From: Sporothrix humicola
Taxonomy: Eukaryota; Ascomycota; Sordariomycetes; Ophiostomatales; Ophiostomataceae
Assembly (NCBI GenBank): GCA_021396245.1
Contig: WNYE01000026.1
Coordinates: 361,314 to 425,313 of the forward strand
Length of the DNA stretch: 64,000 bases
Reading direction: 5' to 3'
This document shows positions 22,831 to 32,832 of this stretch, piece after piece. A program made the translations under genes and the position numbers. Numbering within the stretch: position 1 is the stretch's first letter; the number at the start of each line of letters is the position of its first letter. Under the pieces are notes generated by a model. That model was not told the origin of the DNA and ran no database searches. It was given only the letters and a program-made list of their open reading frames with translations.

Positions 22831-25800
22831 CTAGCATGTGTAGAAGCAGTCCATCTGCCGGTTCTGTGATGGGAAAAGAGGCGGTTAGGACGAGTTTAAA
22901 TTCAAAAAAGAAAGGAAAAAAGAAAAAAAGAAAAAAAGACAGGAAAACTTACAACGGGCGACTTCCTACTCGTATCGTAGCCTCCGACATTGCAATATGC
23001 CGGCTTGGACTTGTCCGTGTCCGCCGTCGTCCACGCGTGCCCGCTCGCCGAGAACTGGATCTTGCACTCGTAGAGCTGCGGGCCGTCGTTGTCGCTGCTG
23101 CCGAGGATGGGATCGGCACCGCGGGCGAGGCAGTCCTGGAGGGAAACGCGGAGGTCGGTGGGCAGGCCCGAGTTGACGCCGAGCCAGGCGAAGGAGCCGC
23201 CGAGGGACTGCTTCCAGACGGCGTCGCCATTGTTCTGTCTGCCCGTGTCCGGGTCGAAGCTGTTGATGGTGATCTGGACGGCCTTTTTGTCCTGTGCGTT
23301 CTTGTTGTTGGAGTTGACAAAGACCTCCTTGAGGTGGAAGTGGCACATTCGTGGTTTGGATGGGGGCGAGGAGGGTGGTTTTGGATTTGGATTTGGATTT
23401 GGATTTGGATTTGGGGAAGACGTAGGTAGTGGTATGGGTAATGATGTTATGCTCAGGGGAATAATGCCCAAGAGAGGGTTGGCCTTGTTCGGATCTTGGG
23501 GATCGCGGAAAAAGGGCGGCAGCCCCGATGGCGAGTCGTCACAGAACCAGTCGTCGTTGCAGCCCTTGCCACACGATCCGTGACCGATGACAAAACTGTC
23601 GGGTGAGCGGCTGTTCACCCGACCATTTAGCTCTGGCGGAAGCGTGCCGCGCCCGGATCCTTTCGGAGTAGCCTTCTCCGGCGAGCATAGTGGACCCGGC
23701 TCGCCCGGCTGCCACTCAATCGGCGGGACGCTGGCGTCGTTGTCGTCGAGGCTTCTGCCATTATTATAATACCTCGGGTCGGCCCAAAAGCGATCGTCGG
23801 ACACGTCGGGGCAGATGCTCTTTTGCGCCGGCGTCATCTTGGCGATGTCGGCCGCAACGAGACACGACAAGTCCTGGAGGAGCTGGCCGTTCCAGATGGT
23901 GCGGACCAGCATATGTTCTTCTTCATCTCGCGGCGGCAGGGGAGCATCTGGGTGGACAAATAGAGGACGGGACATTTTCGCAATTAAAACTTTCTAAGGG
24001 TGGTAGGTGAATATTATGATGAAAAAAGAGGAAAAGAGGAAAAGAAGAAAGAAGAAAAAGAGAAAAGGAGAAAAATAGAGAAAAAAAAAAAGGAAAAAGG
24101 AAAAAAGGAAAAAAGAAAAAAGAAAGAAAAGAAAAAAAAAAAGCATAAAGAAACTCACCACATTACGCGGTTCCTTGAGGCGCGTCTGGAGATTGGGGTT
24201 GAAGAGGCCCCGAAAGTAGGCAACCAGGCCGGTTACCTCTGGTGCGGTTGGACGATAACAGTAGTTAGAAAAGCTCAGTTTTGTTTCTTTTTCTTTCTTG
24301 GATTTAACTCAGGCCTCTTACCGTACGATGTCCCTTTTTCCTGGTCAACCTCTCCAAGTTCGTCCTTGTGTGGCACCTCGACGACGTCGTCCTCTGTGAC
24401 TTTCCACAACGACTTGCCCGGCGCGTGGATCTGGACACGGGGGCTGTACTGGCTGAGGCTGGCCTTGAGGCCGTTTTTGGCCGACGCGCCGACGAGCATG
24501 ACGGCGTTGGCAAAGTCGCGCAGCTGGTTGCGGTCGGGCGCGCCGGGAATGGCGCTGTACATGATGTCGTTTGGATAGGCCACGGCGCCCGGCCAGAACT
24601 CGACGGGGTCTCTCACGCCGTCTTCTATTGCGCCGTCGTTGCCGGAAGCGATGACAATGGCGGCCCCCAGTTTATGGAGTTGGAACAGAACGGCGGCTAG
24701 GGGGTGGGGGGGTTAGCTGGATGAAGGAAGAAAGAAAAAGAAAAAAAAAAAAAAGAATAAAGGGACCTGGGACCTGGACTCACTGCACATTGCGTTTATG
24801 TTGTTCTCAGCCGGATTGTCTCCTCGCTCCGATGTAAGCGACAGGTTGATGACCGACGACGGGCCCGTGGCGCGCGCGGCAATACTCTCCAAAATACTGA
24901 CCAGGCCGTCCAGCGTCCAAAAGGTAACCTCCATGTCGCTGCCGTCAATATACGTGCCCTCGCCGGCCGTCGCGGCAAACAGCGTGCTGCGCTTGGCCAC
25001 GCCCAGCTGGCGGCCGACGGCCATGGCGGCGACCTGCGAGGCGTGGTCGTCGCCGTGGACAAGGGCCGTGCCGTAGACGCCATTGTTGACAAACGGGCCG
25101 GCACGCTCGCCGTAGGCAAGAACGGGCAGTTCTGTAATATGGGTGTCATCAAACTCGGGATTTTCGCTCCACGGATAGCCTTCCACCTCGTGGATGTAGA
25201 TGTTCTGGCCCTGGCCGCCCGACGGGTGGTAGTAGAAGCGAAAGTCTGATCCAGACAACGACAGGCGGTCGGGCCTTGCGACGCCAATGGGCGACGACAC
25301 CTGCGATGCACTCCACGAGCCCGACGCGGCCATGATGCTGGCGTCTCGTTTGGCATCGCGCCCTGTATGGTGGAAGGTCTGGTTTGTTTTTGGCGATACG
25401 TGGGTTCTTGATTTTGATTTTGATTTTGATTTTGATTCTGATTTTGATTCTGATTTTGTTGTTTTTGGCATTGACCGTCTGTGGCCTGAACCTGAACTCG
25501 ACCCAGGTGGGCCAGAGGCATGAAGAGGAGTGGGCACTTGATAGAAGAATTGTCGTATCTAGATTGTTAGTTGGATGAAGAAGAAGTGAAAATCAAAAAT
25601 CAAAATCAAAAAAGAAAGAATGAAAAAAGAACACACCTTCCCCCCATTCCTCAACGCCAGCAGCTCGTTCTCTAGCCGCCGCGTGGCATCCTCCAAAAAG
25701 TAGCCGCCCGTAAACCCGCGGTGCGCCGGCGCCGAAATCTTTGTGTACTTCAAGGGCGGCTGCCTGCCCTTGTAGTCGTTGAGCAGCCGGTCAATGTCGC

Positions 25801-28756
25801 CGACGCTGAACGGGTCCTCGGGGATCACGATGCAGTACTGCCCAAACAAGCAGTCGAGATCCTCTTTTTGTCCTCGCTCCGCTCGCTCTTTTTGTCCTCG
25901 CTCCGCTCGAGTAGCTCGCTCCGCTGGCACTGGAACCCCAGTCTCCACCACCCTCTCCTTTGGCGGAAAGACAAAGATGCCGGTGCCCTTGACATGCGGA
26001 CAGTCTGGGTTGTTTTGTACTGTCGTCGCCGCCGTCGTCTCTGTCGCCTTTACGTCACACCCCGTCCGCGGAATCCGTGTGGACGTGACTGTTGATGTGG
26101 ACGTCCGGGTGCTCTGGCCGCTGATTGTGAGGATTGTCCGCACCGACACGGCCGTGTCGTACACTGTGGTGCTCCGACATGACTTTGTGTTTCTGTCAGT
26201 CTTTGTTTTAGTCTGCTCGTCCCGTGGCGTCGTCCATTTGTTGTCACGTCCACGCGTCAGCGTGACATGCGGCTCGGGCTTAATGTCAATCTGGAGTCCG
26301 GGCGGCGGTTTGATGGCGGCCGGATCCGGCGGTGGAAAAACATACAGACCCGGCGGGAGGGGGCCGGGGATGCGGAAGCCGCTGAAATCAAAGCCCGGCC
26401 ACGAAAAACAAATCTTGAGGAACCATGCACTGCACGGGATCACATTGTCGCTGTCTCGGTCGTCGTCCGTCGGCTCAATCGATGCCGGCGGCCAGGCTGC
26501 AATGACTGCTGCAGCTGCCGTCGTCGTGGTTGTCTCGGTTTTCGTGTCTGGCTGCGATGGTGCTGACGGCGAAAAGGCAAAGGGCGGCTGTGTGACCGTC
26601 GGCGTGGATGAGCCTTTCGAGTCCGTCGGCTGCTGCCAGGGATCTTGGTTGGTGACGCCGCCCGGCGGCGGCCACTCGCCAGTCGTCGGCCAGTTCGGGA
26701 GGCTGACGGTGCGGGAGGACACCTTTCCCTGAGCTTCGGTCACCGGCAGCACCACCGCCGGCATGGGAATGATGGGCACGGGCGTAAACGTGTCGCCGCC
26801 GCTGCGGCCGCCGCCGACGTAGACGGGTGAAAAAGAGATGGACGACGTGGTGAGCGTGACGGCCGTCGTGACGGTTTCGGTGCGTGTCGACGACGGGCCC
26901 CCATAAACCTCGATGGAGATGGTGTATGTGGCGGTGACGGTGGTCGCCGGAATGGCACACTCGGGCATGATCAGGCGGCACGGCGCATGGCAGAACGCGG
27001 TGCGGTTGAGCTTGGGCGGCGTCGCGTTGTCGCAGACCAGCGACGGGTCAATGTAGACATCGGAAATGTCCAGTCCCTGTCCCATAAAATCAACCGACCA
27101 AAACATGGTGCCGCCAAAGCCGTACTTGTCGGCCAGGCTCGCCTTCTTGAGCTGCCACGTCTCCTGGTCGTCGTAGCCGATCCAGTACTGCTGCTTGTCG
27201 CCCCACGTGAAGTACTTCATCATTGTCGTGCCGTCCAGTGTCGGGCCGGGCCGGTTTTGCAGTCGGGCATCCGCCACTTTCCGCTGGATCTCATCGTAGG
27301 ACAAAACGCCCGCAAAGTCGGTACAGACCCCGGCCTCGTTGCCGCCCGTCCACGAGCAGCTGCCGTCCATGGTGCGGCAGCTGGGATCGGCCAGCGTGAA
27401 CCCGCGGCCGTAAATGGCCATGCCAAAGTTGATTTTCGAAAAGTCGAGGCCGTCAAACGCGAGCGGGATGATATCTTTGTAAATCTCGTCGGCGTCCGTG
27501 TGCCCGCGCACAATCTTGCTCTTGCTGTCCGACGCCCACACACCGTGCAGGTCGTACGCCATAAAGCCAAACCAGTCCACGTACGGCTGCATCGCGACGG
27601 CGTCGTAATACCTTAAATACCAGAAGTCGGGCGCCAGCGCCACACTAATACCAAACTTTGTGCCGAACGCCTGCCGCATCTCGCGCACCAGCGCCACAAA
27701 ATTCTTGGTGTCCTCCGGCCGCCCGCCGCGGTCTTCGGCCACCGGGTACTCCCAGTCCAAGTCAATACCCTGGAAGCCGTACTTGTCCATGAATGCAATG
27801 GTTGACTGGATAAAGGCCGCCCGCCGCTCCGCCGTCATCGCCATGTCGCTCCACGTGCTGTGGGTGGACAGGCCTGAGTCGCCGTCGCCGTCGGTCTCGG
27901 CATCCGGGTCGACGCCCGGGTCGCTGAAATCAAACCCGCCCACGGCCATCCATGTCTGTGGGCCGTTGGGCCGGTATTTCAGGGATGTAAACTCCCGGTA
28001 AAGTGCCTGCTTGCTCGGGTCGTCGACAATGCGAAACGTCGTCGGGTTGATCGCGCCAAAGGCGTAGTACAGGTGTGTCCACCGGCCGCCGAGCGGAATA
28101 TTCGTGCCGTCCAGCGGAATGTCCCCCGGCCGCACCGGCGGGCACTTGAACTGCCCGCCTCTAAACTGCCGCTTGCGGACATTGGAGCTCTGCCAGTAGC
28201 CGATTTTGCGTGTTGAGGCGGCGCCATTCACCACCTTTGGCATCCGCGGCGCCGGATCGCCGCAGTATCCCATGCCCTTCTGGCAGTCGCCTTTACCATC
28301 ACCCGTGCCAAAACCGTCAGAGTGCAGGCAGTGCACGTCCTCGTAGCCGCACCACCCCGACCACGAGCCGCACAGGTTCATGCCGCACGCCACGCTGCCG
28401 CCCGCGCTCTTGCGCCCGCACATCGCCGTCGCATTGCAGTTGCTCACGCACCCCGCGCCGCAGTTTTCCGCCTCGAACCCGCACTTGCCGTTGCTGCCGC
28501 AGCACGAGTCGTCTTCACAGACGCCCGTGGGACACAACAGAGGCCCGGGCGGCCCCTTGGGCGACGAAAGGCTAATCGACTGGCCCGCCTTCATGGCAAG
28601 CGAGTGGTTGAACGCGGACGCATCGGCTTCGGCTTGCACGTCGGCGCTGAGGTTGTTGAACTGTCGGTTTCGCGCATTGAGCGTTGCTGCAAAGGCCGTG
28701 TTTGTGTTTGTGCACAGTATCAGCAGCACGGCCGCTGTGACACGGCGGAGCAACAT
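22831..28756 (-). CDS. Secreted GH18 chitinase fused to a subtilisin-like (S8) domain
   Basis: Six exons, complement(join(22831..22863,22953..23993,24159..24238,24322..24696,24784..25558,25637..28756)), 1807 residues; every junction keeps frame. Residues 1-23 are a signal peptide. Residues 75-168 are Cys-rich chitin-binding sequence (SCCGSNGKCG, then CGMNLCGSWSGWCGYEDVHC), as in subgroup C (killer-toxin-like) chitinases. GH18 covers about 184-570, with AVGG at 271-274 and the catalytic motif QGIDLDWE at 329-336 (Glu336; the first Asp of DxxDxDxE is Gln). A Thr/Pro linker reaches about 1000. The S8-like domain spans about 1150-1450: His1212 in DHASQVAAMAVG, INLSL at 1277-1281, Asn1318 in ASGNDG, Ser1422 in GTSY. 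The Asp position reads HEVEG (Glu1164). The tail ends with a 10-residue exon, NRQMDCFYTC. Role: extracellular chitin binding and hydrolysis; protease activity is doubtful. Confidence 0.88.
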
Positions 28757-28885
28757 GATGGCTGTATCGTTTTTCGTTTTATTGTAGTGTACTTGTATAG
28801 TACTCTCCTAGAGTTGCTGTTTTGTTGTTTTCATCTACTGTCTTTTTCCATCGCAATGAATTTCTTTCCGTTCTTTTCGAGCGTC

Positions 28886-28893
28886 TTTATATA
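28886..28893 (-). promoter_or_regulatory. Candidate TATA box of the chitinase gene
   Basis: On the minus strand TATATAAA lies 130-137 bp before the chitinase start codon, a plausible core-promoter distance. It sits inside the 887-bp segment shared with the divergent beta-propeller gene. Confidence 0.55.
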
Positions 28894-29523
28894 ATTTCAC
28901 GGACCTTTCCTTTGACGATACAATATACAATATCTCACGAAGCACAGGGTCTTCATCTCCAACAGTTCTAATGTTTCTTTCTCATTTCCTTCTCATTTCC
29001 TTCTCATTTAATTGCATACCCAACAGCAGAGATTCTCTATTCTATTTTGCAAAGTCTGAAGACAAAAAAGGCAAAATCCCACGTCCATGTTGGTGATGTT
29101 GGTGATATCGTGATTGTTTTGTTGTTTTTTTGTTTACCAGCCGAGATGTAGGATGGGATGCTGGATGTAAGCCGTCCGCACGCCTTCTTTATCACGTTGC
29201 GTGTATTTACAACCAAACGTTCTCTTTGCACGTTGGGCCGGCCAAAACGGCCAACGTCGGCGGCTACGATACTTTGGATAATTGCTTGGTTGTTGGTTGG
29301 ATCAGAAAAAAAAAGTAAAAAAGGGCGGCCACAGTTGGATATCTTGTGTAACCGATGCTTCGCCGCAAGCATGCATGCTCGGTCAAGTATTCACCCGCGT
29401 CTTGCTCTATTTTTATTTTCTATTTTTATTTTAACCAAGGAGACAGTTGTTGAGGGGTAAAAGCGCTCTCACTTGAATGTTTCTTCTTTTTTCTTTCTTC
29501 ACGATCCGGGTCTCTCTTTGCTT

Positions 29524-29563
29524 GAACAACACAGAACAACACAGAACAACACAGAACAACACA
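29524..29563. repeat. Tandem decamer repeat (GAACAACACA)4
   Basis: Four perfect copies of GAACAACACA, 81-120 bp before the start codon of the propeller gene, probably in its 5' leader. The array adds a run of AAC/ACA, an unstructured leader type. Confidence 0.93.
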
Positions 29564-29643
29564 ACGAGTTTCCAAAAAATACAAAAACATTTCAAGAAAA
29601 GAGAAAAGAAAAAAGAGAAAGAAAACGACAGCACCTCAACACG

Positions 29644-31053
29644 ATGGACGACTACGACTACGAAGATGGCCTGAATCTGCCGGCAGGGCTCAGCATCTCG
29701 CCTCGAGGCACAAAAATCGCATACTATCTACGCACGAGAGTCAAGGTGGACACGATTCCAGAAGACGAAAAAGACGAAAAAGACGAAAAAGACGAAAAAG
29801 ACGAAAAAGAAGAGCCGAAAAAACCTACATGGAAATACGTGTCGAGCATCTGGGTGGCCGACGTCGGCAAGCCACACTCGGCGCGGCGGATCACAGACGG
29901 CGCAGACGGCTCGGCCGACGACTACGCGCCAAAGTGGTTCCCAGATCCGAAAGAGGAGATACTTATCTTTCTGTCCAACCGCGGCGACAAAAAAGACTGC
30001 GGCGGGCACCGCAAATACGGGCTGTGTCGTCTTAAGTTGGGCGATGGTGACGGTGACGGTGACGATGCCGACACAGAGCCGGCAGAGCCGGTGGTGTTTC
30101 CGTCGCTGTCCCCCGGCAGCATCCAGCAATTTGCCTTTGACAGAAGGGTCGGAGAGCAGGGCGTCCTCTACGTCTCACAAACCTCGTCGCGTTGGAGACA
30201 GCATCACGCCCATGTCCATTCTTTCGAGAAATTCAGTGAACGACGGATTGTCTCCAGGCCGCGTGGGTGCGACGGTTTGGTGACGGCCGTGGAACCGCGG
30301 CTGGACAGGCCGGGGTGGACTGTCCCGTCGAAACCGGTGACGCCGGTGACAGTCCGGGCGGCACGTCCCAAGGAACTCTTGCCGACGTACAACGGCAACC
30401 TCCGTGACGTAGTTTACATTCTACGGAAATGGTGTACGCCCGAATGGGAGCCAACCGAGGGCCAAGATCAAGAACAAACCCAAGAACAAACCCAACAAGA
30501 CCAGGTCCAGTACAACTGGCTCTGGCTGGGTGGCGAGGGCTTCCCCCCGAGGCCCGTCGGACTTGTCACGGGATTCAAATCGATGCCGTGTCCCATTATC
30601 GACGTGGCATGGGTGGGCAGACAGATCTACTTTCTCGAGTCCAGTGGGCCTCGGTCCATTATCCTCAGTCTTGACCATATTATAGATTACAAATACAAGA
30701 CGACCCCAGTGTACGGGCCGGGCATTGGACAAGACGACCGCCATGTGGTCAGCATCAACACCCTCTACCTCGACATGCTCGTCCACACACGCGGCGACGA
30801 CGGCGACAGGCTGCACTTTTTTGTCGATGGCCGCGTCATCTGGCACAAGAAAGGAATCATCCGTGAAGTTGTTGCCGTTCGGACAGAACGAAAGGAGGAG
30901 GGGGACAGAGTCAGAGTCAGGATCGTGGTCATGGTCATGCAAGACGGCCGCATTCTTCAAATCACAGTGCCCGACGAGGCCGACGACGAAACCGAAGACG
31001 AAGCCAATGACAGAATAAACAATCCACAAGTTGTTGTCTTGGTGGAGCCTTGA
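29644..31053 (+). CDS. Orphan peptidase-S9-type beta-propeller protein
   Basis: Intronless, 469 residues from the ATG at 29644. The frame is open 57 codons further upstream, but there is no ATG in a better context and that part is the repeat-bearing leader. The sequence shows blades like those of the N-terminal propeller of prolyl-oligopeptidase/dipeptidyl-peptidase proteins: LSISPRGTKIAYYLRT, SSIWVADVG...ARRITDG, then APKWFPDPKEEILIFLSNRGD, and later WVGRQIYFLESSG and INTLYLDMLVHTRGDDGDRLHFFVDG. Family S9 enzymes continue into an alpha/beta-hydrolase domain with a GxSxGG serine. Here the frame stops at a TGA where that domain would begin, and none is found in the next 400 bp. So it is a propeller without catalytic domain, possibly a binding or regulatory protein. 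No signal peptide is seen. An acidic-basic tandem (DEK)5 lies near residues 41-55. Confidence 0.72.
   Translation: MDDYDYEDGLNLPAGLSISPRGTKIAYYLRTRVKVDTIPEDEKDEKDEKDEKDEKEEPKKPTWKYVSSIWVADVGKPHSARRITDGADGSADDYAPKWFPDPKEEILIFLSNRGDKKDCGGHRKYGLCRLKLGDGDGDGDDADTEPAEPVVFPSLSPGSIQQFAFDRRVGEQGVLYVSQTSSRWRQHHAHVHSFEKFSERRIVSRPRGCDGLVTAVEPRLDRPGWTVPSKPVTPVTVRAARPKELLPTYNGNLRDVVYILRKWCTPEWEPTEGQDQEQTQEQTQQDQVQYNWLWLGGEGFPPRPVGLVTGFKSMPCPIIDVAWVGRQIYFLESSGPRSIILSLDHIIDYKYKTTPVYGPGIGQDDRHVVSINTLYLDMLVHTRGDDGDRLHFFVDGRVIWHKKGIIREVVAVRTERKEEGDRVRVRIVVMVMQDGRILQITVPDEADDETEDEANDRINNPQVVVLVEP
29764..29808 (+). repeat. In-frame coding repeat (GACGAAAAA)5
   Basis: Five perfect 9-bp copies encoding Asp-Glu-Lys inside the beta-propeller gene, in a loop between the first and second recognisable strands. 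Unit length is a multiple of 3, so copy-number change would keep frame. Confidence 0.95.
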
Positions 31054-31467
31054 CTCCACGCGTGAGTGGGGAGGGTTTGGTTTTGATTTTGATTTCATTT
31101 CGATTTTCATTAAGATTCTAATGTTGGTTTTGATTTTACTGTGAAAAGTTTTGATTTCCTGGCCTTTTCGTTTGGCATTTGGGCCTTTTGTCTAGCTTTG
31201 GTCACTTTTGGCTTTGTTATATCTTGCCCTGTATTTTTTTACCTTTTTTTTTTTGTTACTTGGACGTTTGCCTTTTTTGTCATTTGTATTCTGTATTTTG
31301 AAATTGTCATAGTTCATGCTGCTTTTCCTCTTTTTAACCTTCTTTTTTTGAAAAACATGGTATTTATTTGAAATAATTGTAGGTTTATTATGTGTGTATC
31401 GAAATAAATCATCGACTTGCTGGATTGCTGTATATCAAAGTTAATATCATCCCCCCTCCGTATTTGT
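31054..31467. other. Gap between convergent genes
   Basis: T-rich plus strand, shared 3' region of the propeller gene and the secreted-protein gene. No hydrolase-type sequence that could complete the propeller gene was seen in any frame. Confidence 0.65.
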
Positions 31468-32154
31468 TTAGCACAACACTTCTACTGACACATCTGCCAA
31501 CAAAGCTTCCGCCGATGCACTTGTACTACCACCCGTCACCGTCAACGTACATGTCAACTCCATTGTGGCTGCCGTCGTTACACAGCTCCCGGAAAATCCC
31601 TGCCACTGGCCTCCCTCGGACGGGTCGTTGACTGTCTGCGAGAACGATACACCCGGCGACTCTCCGTTTGCTTTTGCTGAAATGCCACAGTACAGGCTGC
31701 CGGTGGTGGGCTGCTGGTACTGGATCGAAAAGAAGACAGTATGGCCAAGGTTGGCGGTGCCAATCAAAAGCGTCTGAGAGAGACGGGCCGTGCCGGACAA
31801 AGAGCCCGAAGAGCCCGAGCCCGAGCCCGTCGTAAGTTTGACATCGCCGCAAACGGGGATACTGGCTCCGTTGAAATCAGTTCCGCAATCGGCTTCAGAC
31901 GAGATGGAGGCGCCGTCGCCGACTGTCCACCCCGTTGCGCCAACCGAAAAGTCGCCGTTCGTGAGAATGTTGGAGCCGCACGGTAGAGGTGAGGGTGATG
32001 ATGAGGGCGAGATTGATGCCGAGGACGATACAGAAGAAGACAATGACGAAGATGAAGGAGACGAGGGTTTTGATTTTGATGGTCGGCAGGCAGACCCAAA
32101 GGCTACATTGGGAAACAGCGCCACGGCAGTCAGGACTGTAAGCTGTGTCTTCAT
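31468..32154 (-). CDS. Small secreted protein, CBM4/9-like fold
   Basis: 228 residues from the ATG at 32154. An upstream in-frame ATG at 32202 would place 16 polar residues before the signal peptide, so the inner start is preferred. Residues 1-20 (MKTQLTVLTAVALFPNVAFG) form a clear signal peptide. Residues 24-57 are a Ser/Pro-rich linker. From about 59 the sequence CGSNILTNGDFSVGATGWTV opens like carbohydrate-binding modules of the CBM4/9 or related galactose-binding-like beta-sandwich type (N(L/I)L.NG.F......W). Six Cys in the domain could form disulfides. The protein ends LADVSVEVLC. Such proteins are secreted by fungi and may bind glycans; no enzyme domain is present. It is convergent with the propeller gene. 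Confidence 0.72.
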   Translation of the reverse strand: MKTQLTVLTAVALFPNVAFGSACRPSKSKPSSPSSSSLSSSVSSSASISPSSSPSPLPCGSNILTNGDFSVGATGWTVGDGASISSEADCGTDFNGASIPVCGDVKLTTGSGSGSSGSLSGTARLSQTLLIGTANLGHTVFFSIQYQQPTTGSLYCGISAKANGESPGVSFSQTVNDPSEGGQWQGFSGSCVTTAATMELTCTLTVTGGSTSASAEALLADVSVEVLC

Positions 32155-32678
32155 CTTGGATGCGGAATGAAAAGCAAGTTGGATTTGCAAATCAACGGAC
32201 AAAAATTCAAAATAAAATTCAAAACAAAAACTCTATTTGTCTGTCAAATTTGAGTTTGATGTTTTCTTTCTTAATCTAAGCATGTCCTACGGTCCCTTAT
32301 ATAACTCGCCAGTTTGCTTCGACGGCTTTTGGGCAAGGTGTGTTTAAGGCGTACAGGTTGACGTTGTATTCATATCAGCCACTCTCGACACTTGGGGACG
32401 AAATATTGAATGAAAACGAAAACTATTCGCGACAATTATAGAAAATGTTGTGTACTGTTCTCGTATTCAGCTACAAACACAGTTCCCTTGCATAAGCTGA
32501 GATTTATAAAGGCATACGTTGTACACTTTCCACATTAGGGGTCAACAGGCGAAGAATCGGGGTCGGTTCGGGAAACTCGTACAAAGCAACTTTGTAAAAA
32601 GGAAATGTAAAAGAAAAAAAACATACTTAAAGAAAAAGAAAAGAAAAGAAAAAAGAATGAAACCACCGAAAATCGAAC
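32155..32678. other. Intergenic, upstream of secreted protein and downstream of 5S gene
   Basis: AT-rich. Contains the TATA box described separately and, at about 32590-32660, an A-rich stretch. No gene recognised. Confidence 0.6.
32296..32303 (-). promoter_or_regulatory. Candidate TATA box of the secreted-protein gene
   Basis: On the minus strand TATATAAG lies about 142-149 bp before the chosen start codon at 32154, similar in spacing to the TATA box of the chitinase gene. Confidence 0.5.
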
Positions 32679-32684
32679 AAAAAA
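32679..32684 (-). terminator. RNA polymerase III T-run terminator
   Basis: On the minus strand a run of six T follows directly on the last paired bases of the 5S rRNA gene, as expected for polymerase III termination. Confidence 0.8.
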
Positions 32685-32802
32685 CGTACAGCAGCGGGTA
32701 TTCGCTGGTCGTCACCGACCCAACTACTAATCCGCCGATTACTGGTTTGACTAGGGGAGAGCGGACGGGATCCCGTATTTTCCAGTATCTATGGCCGTAC
32801 GT
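32684..32802 (-). rRNA. 5S ribosomal RNA gene (dispersed copy)
   Basis: 119 bp on the minus strand with the hallmark blocks of ascomycete 5S rRNA: ACTGGAAAA near the 5' part, GGGATCCCGTCCGCTCTCCC, GGATTAGTAGTTGGGT, GGTGACGACCAGCGAAT, and a terminal helix formed by ACGTACGGC at the start and GCTGTACGT at the end. The usual hairpin GGTGG/CCACC is here GGTCG/CGACC, a compensated change, and the adjoining helix GCGG/CCGC is also paired. So it looks functional rather than a decayed copy. A TATAAA at -30 to -25 and a T6 run at the end support transcription. In Neurospora and relatives 5S genes are scattered singly through the genome and occur as sequence variants, which fits this lone copy. Confidence 0.93.
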
Positions 32803-32826
32803 GGAAGAACTTAGCTGTTAGTGTCC

Positions 32827-32832
32827 TTTATA
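32827..32832 (-). promoter_or_regulatory. TATA element of the 5S rRNA gene
   Basis: TATAAA on the minus strand at -30 to -25 relative to the first base of the 5S gene. Filamentous ascomycete 5S genes are known to carry an upstream TATA element at this position. Confidence 0.75.

Larger units (their letters stand above)
28757..29643. promoter_or_regulatory. Divergent intergenic region between chitinase and beta-propeller genes
   Basis: 887 bp separate two start codons pointing away from each other. It contains the minus-strand TATA box, AT-rich middle sequence and a plus-strand tandem decamer in the presumed leader of the propeller gene. A shared bidirectional promoter is possible but not shown. 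Confidence 0.5.

Noticed and set aside
24000..24578. 192-residue plus-strand ORF beginning with a Lys/Glu run
   Set aside because: It covers a purine-rich intron and the antisense of two chitinase exons.
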